Source: Daucus carota subsp. sativus (Eukaryota; Streptophyta; Magnoliopsida; Apiales; Apiaceae). From it: a DNA stretch of 64,000 nt. Below the pieces are notes generated by a model, which was not told where the DNA came from, did no database searches, and saw only the letters and a program-made list of their open reading frames with translations. The stretch is taken from assembly GCF_001625215.2 (NCBI RefSeq), contig NC_030389.2, positions 45,621,454 through 45,685,453 on the forward strand. Direction: 5' to 3'. Positions 1 to 10,014 of the stretch are shown piece after piece; positions within the stretch are counted from its first letter, which is position 1, and each line of letters begins with the position of its first letter. The position numbers were made by a program, and so were the translations under genes.

Positions 1-1398
1 AAGCATAAATACTTAAGTTTCAAAAGAACAAGCGAAAGAGTAATGTTAAACATCATGATTCCCAGACCAAACATAAACATAAAACATAATTGTTTCAAAA
101 GAAAATTGAAATCAGTGAACATCCACGGTTGCTGGTTCTACCGACTAGACATTATCTTCATTATCGTCATCGAGGTCGAGTGTAGTCTCGGCCTCTCGGG
201 TGTATTTTTGAACTTGAATTGATGTTTCGTTTTAGTTTATTTGTTAAGTTTAAACTTATTTTATTTTTTCATTCACGTAAGCGCTATGTCACTTCAACTT
301 AACGGAAAAAGTTAATTTTAACGTCTATTTTGATTTGATTTAACGGCATGCAACAATTAGTCTGAAGAGTGGTTTATGTGAGACTAAAAATTTCGCAGTG
401 ATGCGAATGATACATTGGACTAGAATAAATGATCCAATTGATAATTAACCCTATATAATTTTGGAGTATGAGGTCTTTAAAACCCAACATAAACTTCTGA
501 CTTCATATTATATTTTTCCTTTTTACACCTTATTATATTCTAATACCATAATTAGTAATTGAACGGATTAGAAAAAATGCCAACTACTAAAATATTTATA
601 TTATTTTTTAGTGTTATCGATAGGAAACGGGCAGTAAGCACCAATCAACAGTTTGCACAAATTGAAGCCTGTACACTGCACTTAAAAACAATGACAAAAG
701 GGAAAGGAACGTACGATATACAATGTAACTGTTTAGTTAAATTTATTTTTAAAAAGAAGATTTATTTTTGGAAAAAATATACATAATTTTATGTTTTTCT
801 GAAGTAAGTCTTAAATAACAAATACTAAATACTTTCTTAATAATTTTATTTTAAAATTTTATTAAAAAATATATTTTTTAAAAATAAGCCCTTAGATTTT
901 CAAAAACAATAGAATTGAAAAAAATTATCTCTAATATAATTTATTAACATCACATTGTCAAGCGTTTCTAATTTTGGAATGAGACGTTAAATCGTGTGAC
1001 GTTTCATTCTTTTAATAATAATAAAATGATACATGAAGTACGTTTAGCGTTTGATTTTACCCAACAAATATTACATTATGAAACATCTTGTCGTTTTATC
1101 CTAATAAGATGTTATTCGAAATAAAGTTTTGTTCTTTTAACTCCAACAAATATTACATGAATTAATGTTTTGATTAATATATATACGACTATATAACGTC
1201 AATAAATAATATTAAGAATAAGAAATATATTAATGTTTAAAATTGTGATATCACTATCAGAGCCGATACCGAACCCTTCAGCAAATTTTTTAAAAATAAA
1301 AAATAAAAAAAAGCGCAAGAACATAGGATATGATTTAGAATCATCAAGTCACCAGATCCGATCTCGTACAGCTCCTCTCCTTCTCCGGGTTGGCCTCG
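1..1398. other. Left-edge intergenic region and GT47 upstream region
   Basis: No complete gene is visible. On the minus strand near 140-220 there is a short acidic reading frame (TTLDLDDDNEDNV then a stop codon) that could be the tail of a gene lying off the left edge, but it is too short to call. The rest is AT-rich, and 1200-1398 would hold the promoter and 5' UTR of the GT47 gene. Confidence 0.4.
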
Positions 1399-4300
1399 AT
1401 GAGAAGAACATGGACGACAGTGATAACAATGGTGTTCCTCACTATCATCGTATTAACCTTTTCCATTCTCAAAGGCCGCCTTGATGTTCGATCCACTTTC
1501 TTCTCTATTTCACTCGTCTCCTCAAATGCAACCTCCCCTGTATCATCATCATCATCACCATCATCATCATCACTGAAGGTATATATGTATGATTTGCCTA
1601 AAAGGTTCAATGTGGGCATGCTTATTAAAAGTCCTTATCAAGATATGCCACCTGTCACTCTTGAAACTCTTCCTCCTTGGCCCAGGAATGGGCTCAAGCA
1701 ACAACATAGTGTTGAGTATTGGATGATGGCTTCACTCCTCAACAATTCAGTTGATGATGATGCCAGTAGAGAGGCTGTTAGAGTTTCTGATCCTGATTTG
1801 GCTGATGTCTTCTTCTTGCCCTTCTTTTCTTCTTTGAGCTTTAATACTCATGGACATAATATGACTGACCCTGATACCCAATTCGACGAGCAATTGCAGG
1901 CAGGTGCCCCCCACTACTCAATCTCTATTATTTTCGCATATGCCTTTTTGTATCATGTATCCTCATTTATGCTCTTTTCAGCTCAATTTCCTTTTGGGTT
2001 AAATCTCAAAGTGCTCACTGAAGTGAAGGGTTGATATCAAATTAGTCATCAAACTTAACGGGGTATCACTTGAATCACTAAAATCAAAATAAATATCAAA
2101 TATGTGCTCGAGAACTAAAAATTATATCTACGGAGTTCTATACATTTTTCTTGAATTCTACTACAACCAAATGAAATGTTACGAATTCTAGTATTTTGGA
2201 TAATACAATGAGATTTTTTTAAATTTATCTACTATTTAATTTTAATTTTGTAGTTATATTTTAATTTAAATGAAAACAATTAGTAGATCACATTTTAAAA
2301 ATATCACTATATTATGTAAAATACTAGAATTCATAATTTTTCATTCGGTTGTGGTAGCATTCAAGAAAGATGTATAGAACTCCATAGATATAATTTTTAG
2401 TTCTCGAGCACATATATGAGGTATCCGTTTGATATTTACATTGACTTTAGTGATTCAAGTGATACCCCATTAAGTTTGGTGACTAATTTGATACCAGCCC
2501 TTCACTTCTGTGAGCATTTTGAGATCTAACCCATTTCCTTTTTAACCAATCTAGTTTACTTTAGCTGAATTATTAATCGGAACTTCACCCTACATTTGTT
2601 CTATTCGGTGTAAATTAATTTAGTCAATGTTATCACTCGAGAATTGCTTACAATATAAATTATAGCTTAAATCCCATGTATCCTTTGACTATGCTCTAGT
2701 TAGCACGTGGCAGTTGGATGTGTTTTTCACAACTCATTTGCTAGTAAAAAAATGTTCTTTCTTTGGTGAAAGTGAATTAACATTTTCCTAGGTTTGCTGC
2801 TTTTAGTTTCGGTTTTAACTGTATTATAAGATATTTGTTGTCATCTCTCATCAACAATGGGTTGTATGGGAACGAGAGGAGGGCATATAAATGATTGGGG
2901 AATTGTCTTTGGATTTTGTGAGACTTAGAGCAGACTGTTTTCTTATAGTAAAGATGTAATGAGGAACCGGAAAGAATATTAAAGGAGTCTTTCTTCTTTT
3001 CTTTTTTATCAGTGAATAGTTTGATCATATTTAGCGTTTGGAAACTAGAAAGTTTTTTATTTAATTATATATGTGGGGCTGCTAATTTATTACTCCTTCC
3101 GTCCCAAATACATGTCCATTTTGACTTTTGACTTTGCAAATTGACCATAGTTTGACTGAGATTTATATCTATTACATAATTAAAAAAATTATATTATTGA
3201 AAAGTTTATCTAGTCTATTTTTAAAATGTAACTTTCCTTTGTTTAAAATAATAAATGAATATTTAATAATATTTAGTAAAAGATTGGTCAATTTGATTTC
3301 TAGAAAATTAAAATGGACATGTAATTAGGGACAAAGAAAATAGTTAAGTAGTTTATTTATAATAAAGTCCAATTGCTAACGGGCAGTATTCCATTGGGTA
3401 TCTTATCTTCATATATTGATGTAATCCCCTTTGATATACAAACATTGTTTTCTCTGAATTGGAATTGATTATTGTCAATTTAGGGATTTAAACTTGGGGT
3501 AGTGATCTGAAGTGTGATTCAATCACCCAAAGGGTTTCTCTATCTTAGCTTTTGCTATCTTGTCCTGCATCATGGAAGTTGTAAAAATGGTTTCGTTTTG
3601 AAGCTTAAGGGTAAATAATGGCTCATTTAAGCAGCTTTGAGTTTAGAAACCAGAGCTTTGTTAGCTTGGCTAACAGATTAGATTTCTGTTATGTCCTCGT
3701 TCATTTATAATCGCTCTTGGGGTTTGAATGAGGCCTAATGGAGCTCATTCTTGCAAAAGAAAAACAGTATCACCAAAATTTAAGTTTTAACATTAAAAAT
3801 GTATAATTTGGCGAAGCTTGTGAAATTCACCCTGAAAATAATAACTCTTGCTTATCACTTTTTATGTAATGTGAAGTGCAAGGAATTTCTATTTTTTTCA
3901 CCTCTCTCTACTAGGGGAAACATAGAAAGAATAAAGTAGCCAGAGAGAGGAAAGGAATAACCGAAATGTTGCGATGATAATATGCATAATACTTGTTTAT
4001 GTTGGACAAAACCTTTGAGAATTAGATTTACTTGGTCCTGAATCCTGATTTCAGGTTGACGTGCTTAAATTTTTAAGGGAATCTGACCACTGGAAGAGGT
4101 CTTCAGGACGTGATCATGTGATTCCAATGCATCATCCAAATGCTTTTAGATTTCATCGGGAGGAGGTGAATGCTTCTATTCTCATCGTTGCAGATTTTGG
4201 CCGATACTCGAAGGTCCTGTCAAATCTTAGCAAAGATGTTGTGGCCCCATACATGCATGTGGTGGATTCATTCATGGATGACAATTCTCCAGATCCGTAT

Positions 4301-5088
4301 GAGTCACGCAAAACCCTTTTGTTCTTTCGAGGAAGAACGGAGAGGAAAGATGTATGTTTCTGTGAGAGCTGAATAACATCCCCTGCCATTTTTTGTCTTT
4401 TCAAGTTTGAAATCATAATGTGAATTTGTTATACGTCTCAGGGGGGAAAAGTTCGATCAAAATTGGTTCCTATATTAAAGGGTATTGAGGATGTCGTCTA
4501 TGAAAGTAGCTACATAACAGAAGAAGGAATAAACATGGTAAGATCTCCATGTGCAATTTTACATGGATGTTGTATGTTGACAAGAGTGTATTTCAACAGA
4601 TATTTGTCATTCTACATGTAGTTGGGGTTTTATCAGTAACTCACTCTCTCTTTTTATACCAGTCGATACATGGGATGAGGTCGTCGAAGTTTTGTCTACA
4701 CCCTGCAGGAGATACCCCTTCTTCATGCCGTCTTTTTGATGCAATTGTGAGCCATTGTGTTCCTGTAATTGTGAGTGACCACATTGAGTTACCGTACGAG
4801 GATGAATTGGATTATACTGAGTTTTCAGTTGTGTTCTCTGTCGAAGAGGCATTGACACCAGATTACATGGTTAATCAGCTCCGCCAAATTCCGAAAGAGA
4901 AATGGCTTGAAATGTGGAGACTTCTAAAACGAATCGCTCATCACTACGAATTCCAGTATCCTCCAAAGAAAGAAGATGCTGTCAACATGTTGTGGAGACA
5001 GATAAGGCACAAGGTTCCGGCTGCTAAACTAGCTGTACATAGAAGCAGGAGGTTAAAAGTGCCTGACTGGTGGAGCCGGAGAAGATAA
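1399..5088 (+). CDS. Exostosin-family glycosyltransferase (GT47, ARAD1-like)
   Basis: Four coding exons: 1399-1899, 4055-4351, 4442-4537, 4663-5088; 439 residues. It is a type II Golgi membrane protein: a hydrophobic anchor at about residues 6-26, a serine-rich stem (about 49-59, from a TCA repeat), then the exostosin/GT47 domain from [10 protein letters not shown] to near the C-terminus. Conserved GT47 blocks are visible: [44 protein letters not shown] and [15 protein letters not shown]. The family transfers sugars to cell-wall polysaccharides; the closest named relatives are the probable arabinosyltransferases ARAD1/2, but this clade's substrate is not known to me. I start at the ATG at 1399, which directly precedes the basic-hydrophobic anchor. 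All exon phases are 0. Intron 1 (1900-4054) has a GC donor (CAG/GCAGGT); the nearby GT donor would break the frame. Intron 1 also carries a Mutator-like foldback element and a MITE. ELMO lies downstream on the same strand. Confidence 0.9.
1541..1572 (+). repeat. TCA trinucleotide repeat in coding sequence
   Basis: An almost pure (TCA)n run, broken by one CCA, lies inside exon 1 of the GT47 gene and encodes a polyserine stem just before the catalytic domain. Length variation here would stay in frame. Confidence 0.85.
1996..2532. mobile_element. Mutator-like foldback MITE with 10-bp target duplication
   Basis: The two arms, about 210 bp each, are imperfect inverted copies. Both begin GGGTTA(A/G)ATCTCAAA and run through shared blocks such as GTGCTCGAGAACTAAAAATT. 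The centre is about 100 bp. The flanks 1986-1995 and 2533-2542 are identical (ATTTCCTTTT), a 10-bp target duplication. GGG termini, long inverted repeats and a 9-11 bp duplication fit non-autonomous Mutator-like elements. There is no coding capacity. It sits in intron 1 of the GT47 gene. Confidence 0.85.
3091..3343. mobile_element. CTCCCTCCGT-type MITE
   Basis: The left end TACTCCTTCCGTCCC with ACATGTCCATTTT is matched inverted at the right end (AAATGGACATGTAATTAGGGAC). This is the widespread plant MITE family with CTCCCTCCGTCCC termini. It is AT-rich, about 250 bp, and lies in GT47 intron 1. Terminal match is imperfect, so the copy is old. Confidence 0.7.
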
Positions 5089-6514
5089 CATTGTACATTC
5101 ACAGTCATTTATAGCTTCAACCCTTTTGAAGGGGTTAGATTGTCATACACTGTCATCAGAGTTTGTTGTCGGTAATCCATACTTGTTTAGGAATACACAA
5201 AGCTGATCATGAATGTCTTGGAGCAAATGTAGCAGCCTATTGATTAAATATTTATTGTTCACAGAAATTGATAATTATTCCGAGTCTCTGTTGTAAACCC
5301 ATTTCCACAGCTAATATACATATACACTCCTAGGCCAGGATTATTATTATTATTATTATCTTTGTTATTAATTGGAATAAAGAAATAGAAGCCAGTCAGG
5401 TGTGGAATCTGTGGGAAAAGGAAATGGAAGCGGTTGAACAGTAGTTGGCCTTATTATCGTCATATTAAGCAGCAAGGTGTAAAAGCAAGCATCAACAACC
5501 GATCCTGCTGCTGCTGCTGGTATTCTCTCAATTAAATACGTCACATCCATTTGGCACTTCCTCTAAGTTATACTACTCCCTTGGATAATAACAACCACTC
5601 TATACATTAATATCTACTACTACTGTTACTATACTATGTTAGTAACAATATCCATTTTCTTGGCCTTTTTCCCTTCCCAGTTCGCACCCTGTCAATTTTT
5701 TATTTATTTTTTTTCAAATTAAACATGCTCACATCTTATTTTTGATCATGGACATCCCTTAAAAGAAGCGAGTGAGATATTGTTAACATTTAATTCAGTT
5801 TTTATATTTTGGAAAAGGTGTCACCGTTAAGATGTTATATATCTGGTGCTAGTTTGCGATAGTTGGAAATTATTAAATGGGTTTGTCTAGTGTGTGCCCA
5901 TGGGCACATGCTAAATGCGGAATTTGATATGTTTGGGAGATTTTAATTGGTGTGGTTGTTGTATTTGCAGGGGTCCATCATTATTAAAATATGAGAGTCA
6001 ATCAAAATCTCCTAAACTTGTAAAATTCCGCGCTTAGCATGTGCCCATGGGCATGGGCACACACTAGAAAAACCGTTATTAAATATTTGCTTTGAATATA
6101 ATTAGCAAAGAAATGAAAGTATGTGCATGAATATTATTGGAATTGTCTGCCATTAATAATCATGAAAAAGATTGGTGTTAAATATTTAAAAAATGTGGAG
6201 GATGAGTTAGATGAGAATATTGGTGAAAAACAATGGACTGCTGATATGTATTATGATAAATATATAATTTGATGATGTAAAAAAATGGGGTGGGACGACC
6301 AACTTGCCCACCTCTAGCTTCCTTGTTGGGCTTTTTAACGATGGAGACAAGATTGCAGCAGTGAGTGAGTACGTATCTCTACTTGTATTCTCAGGTTTAT
6401 ATAATAATAATACTAGTAAAGGAACTGAGCAGGAAATTTATGGTTTGCATTTTAAGTTAAGAGCATCTCTGTCTGCATGTTATTTTTCATTTCAGCTGTA
6501 CGCAGAAGCAGGAA
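5089..6514. other. GT47-ELMO intergenic region with ELMO 5' UTR intron
   Basis: 5089-5350 is the likely 3' UTR of the GT47 gene, followed by a short (TTA)n run near 5341. A Mutator-like MITE occupies 5879-6075. About 6300-6494 is probably an ELMO 5' leader with an intron ending in TTTCAG at 6490-6495. No other gene is visible. Confidence 0.5.
5879..6075. mobile_element. Small Mutator-like MITE, 9-bp target duplication
   Basis: The 197-bp element has inverted termini GG(G/T)TTTxTCTAGTGTGTGCCCATGGGC. The flanks 5870-5878 and 6076-6084 are both TTATTAAAT, a perfect 9-bp target duplication typical of Mutator-like elements. A related copy lies near 21175-21358. Confidence 0.85.
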
Positions 6515-9284
6515 ATGACTAGTCGCAGTAGAAATCACAGCAGGCTGAGTGGAGGGAGCCTCGTTTCCATCCCGACGTTCTCTTCTTCTTCAATCACTCA
6601 AAAACGAGCTTATGCTCCCCCATCCGTCGTTTCTACTGGTATTTTTTTCAACTTCTCTCAATTTTCTGCGGAGGGAATGTTTAATGTTCTCAGTGGTGGT
6701 GTCGTCCAAGAACCGCATGGTTGACTATATACTAGTCTAATTAAATTATTTTTATCTGGTTAACTGCAGATGATGCAACTTGTGGCACACCAATGTGGAT
6801 GGAGAAGGGTTTCGCTTGTGTTTGTTTCAAGCCCAAGGGAAGTTATCGACGAATGTGCATCAATTTGACACCTTCTCAGGCAAGTGTCGACTGTATACTA
6901 AAATATAAGGTTGAAATGCAGATATATGGGGTTTCGGTTCCTCTTGTTTTCTTACAGAATTGGTCATATCATGCTTAAGAATTCCTTTTTCATTGACTGC
7001 TCTTTGGTATATCAAAAAATTTAAACCAATACAATATATTTTGGTTTTACTGAGGTTAGTGACCTTTGGTGCCCTTGCAATAGATTGAGAAATAGTTTTT
7101 CTGGCATGGTTGAGCAAGCTCCCAATTCTGTACGCTTAGCTTCTTAGGAGTAGAACTAAGCAAATATACCATTTGTAGTCTTAACGAACAAGTCGATAGC
7201 CCTAAATGGTGGCAAGCTTCGGACCCTTCTATCTATTAAAATCCCTTTTCACTGTCGAAAAACTAAAACAACCATTTCTCTTTCTTTTTTCTTTGCATTT
7301 CATATACCTACTGTCAGTTGGCAGTTGCCACTATTTTATCTGTGGCCTGTGGGAATCAGCATCAATTAGTTCACGTGTAGATTATAGACTGTCCAATATG
7401 TGGGTTTTCGCTTGAATGATACTCTTGTTAGGCAATATGCATGATAATAGACAGAAGACGTGATGATCTTGGTAACTTTAACAGTTATGTCTCAATGATG
7501 CCTGCTCTGAATCTTCAGGAGGCGAGACTGAAAAGGTTGAAACATAGGATGAAAGTGAATTATGAGCCCTCTAGGTCCGAACATCGGGTGAGTTTCATGT
7601 TTACAGATACTGTCATATTTCATATTCAACATGCCTGTCTTTGTTTTCTACTTAGACATATTTACTCAACGCAATACATTATATCTCAAGGACTGGGCAT
7701 ATAACAGAGTCAACATAAGATGAGATTTTTGGAAATAACTTTACTTCTCTGTCAACTTAAAAGTCGTCGGCTTGCATGTTTTATGTGAACTACTACTGAT
7801 GTCAAATCTTTACGGGGATAGGAAGCTCTTAGAGCTCTATGGTATGCCGCGTTCCCAAGAAAGGAATTACATGATTTGGTATCTGAACAATGGAAAGAGA
7901 TGGGATGGCAAGGAAGAGACCCATCAACTGATTTCAGGTTATTCTTTTGCCACATGACTTTCTTTTCTTTTTCTTTTTTTTTTGGAATCTTTCATTTTCA
8001 TGATTGAATACCTTGTTTTCTGATACCTATAATATCACTGATAACTAGAGGGGCTGGATTCATATCTTTGGAGAACCTGTTGTTTTTTGCCAAGACATTT
8101 TCTGTAAGAATCCTATCTTTCAGTACAGGATTGTTAATTAGCATATGTCATTCTTTTAAATCTAAACTGGAGCCTCATGCATGTCTTCTAGGCAGAAAAT
8201 CTCATAAAAATCACATACTACGTGGAAGATAAAAGTAGCAGAATTTTGGCTACTTCATCTCAAACACTTGCCATTTCTGATTGCAGACATCTTTTCACAA
8301 TCTACTGAAGAAGCAAGGTGGCAAAAGAGCTACTTGGGAGTATCCTTTTGCTGTTGCTGGTGTAAATATTACATTCATGATCATGCAAATGCTTGAGCTG
8401 CATAGTAGTAAGCTGAACAATTTTTCTCCAGTCTTGGTATATTTTTACTATTCTTTTGGCATATGCACAAGAAAGTGGACCAGTCATGGTTATAATCTCA
8501 AAAGAGCTAAATGGTTCATCTTTGCCTTTGCTGATTCATGACGTGCATAATTGATATGAAGTTGCTAATGCAAGGTTGTTAAATTTCAGCAAAGCCTGCA
8601 TCTTTGGCTAGGTCAGTTTTCATACAGATGTTGTCAGGTATATTGCAACTTCAACATAGTGATTACGTTTGAGTGGGTGAACCTGCTTAACAATGTAAAG
8701 CAAATATCTCGTGCCTAAGTCCTAAAGACTGTTAGCTATTGAAGACATGTACCCTTTCGGCTTGCAAAAATTATGCACATGTTGAAATAAACAATCATAT
8801 TCTGAAAATAATGAAAACCTTGATGCTATTTCAGAGAATGAGTGGGCCTTTGACTTGCTCTACTGTGTGGCTTTTGTGGTCATGGACAAACAGTGGCTGC
8901 AGAGAAATGCAACCTATATGGAGTTCAATGTAAGCTAGCTTGTTAGTATCATTCTTGTTTCAACATAAATGCATTCTCTTCTAAAACTTTGTTTTACAAA
9001 ATGTACCAGCTACCAACCTTATGCTCCTTTTGTAAACTAATTACTTAGTATGCATGCCTGTGAGTTTATGAGATTTGGAGATTAAGAGCTGTTATCTTAG
9101 CGATGCTGGTGCTTCTCATGTTCTATAAATATTTGATTTTGAAACCTATATTTATCAGTTGCTAATTGCAACACATGTGTTGCAGGATGTACTAAAGTAT
9201 ACCCGCTCTCAGCTGGAAAAAGAACTGATCATGGAAGACGTGTTGCGAATTGAGGACATGCCTTCATATAGCTTTCTCTGTTAA
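6515..9284 (+). CDS. ELMO/CED-12 domain protein
   Basis: Nine coding exons: 6515-6638, 6770-6879, 7519-7587, 7822-7937, 8049-8103, 8287-8407, 8590-8637, 8835-8929, 9186-9284; 278 residues, all phases consistent. The N-terminus is serine-rich. The ELMO domain covers roughly residues 75-265, with recognisable blocks EALRALWYAAFPRKEL, EQWKEMGWQGRDPSTDFRG, GFISLENLLFFAKTF, WEYPFAVAGVNITFMIMQML and ENEWAFDLLYCVAF. ELMO proteins elsewhere act with small GTPases and their exchange factors or as Arf-family GAPs; the plant members' role is poorly known and nothing here adds to it. The start is the first ATG after a probable 5' UTR intron. Intron 2 (6880-7518) has a GC donor in its usual form CAG/GCAAGT. 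The gene follows GT47 on the same strand; the same pair is, from memory, adjacent in Arabidopsis. Confidence 0.9.
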
Positions 9285-10014
9285 CATCTAAGGATTGGAG
9301 TTCTGTGTTGATTTACTGAAACATGGCTACTTTCTAGAGTAAAATACAGACAGGCTTCATCTTAGCCTCTCTTGTTTGACACTGATCATCTTCTATGTGA
9401 ATGATATATGATTTCACGATGAACTGTGAGTTTGACAATTTTAGGTTTGCTGAGAAATCTTTTGAAGGAAAAAAGAAAAGAAAAGATGTCCACTGAGACA
9501 TATTATACTTCTCGAATTTGATTAAACTCGCTCGAATGTCCTGCCAAGTACGAAATTGGAAAATATAAATCTCTACTTGAGTAGTAGTATTGTTTACACG
9601 ATACACTCGTGCAGTTATTGTATGAGACAGCAACTTCACACCCTTCAAAGGCAGTGATGTACTATCAGATAACCTTACAATGAAAGACGCGATCCGTACT
9701 TAAAACAATCACAACTGTGTCTCACACCTAAAATTCAGGTTTATTAAAGACAGAGATTGATCACATACATAACAGTTAAGCCCGGTGGAATGTTATGTCA
9801 GCAGCAGATTGGGTAGCTGCTTATATGTGATAATGATGCCAGAACTTGAAATAACAAGGAGTGAAAATTCATATGTATAGTATGATGTTGATCTTAATCA
9901 AAGACTATTAATATGACACGCCGCAAAGATGAGCATTAGTGTATTCATAGTAAATTCATACTATATGATCACCAAAAGAAAATCAAATCCTTGAAGCCAA
10001 AGCTTCACTGTCAG
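9285..10014. other. Intergenic, ELMO 3' side
   Basis: Contains the likely ELMO 3' UTR. I see no further exons or RNA gene. A full MAP65 gene would need its 5' half here or upstream, but no such coding sequence could be read. Confidence 0.4.

Noticed and set aside
1344..1619. Minus-strand ORF with Asp run
   Set aside because: It is antisense to the TCA repeat and first exon of the GT47 gene.
1905..2034. GT47 exon 1 extended to the stop at 2034
   Set aside because: The sequence after 1899 loses all similarity to the family and runs into the foldback MITE, while the family continues exactly at 4055.
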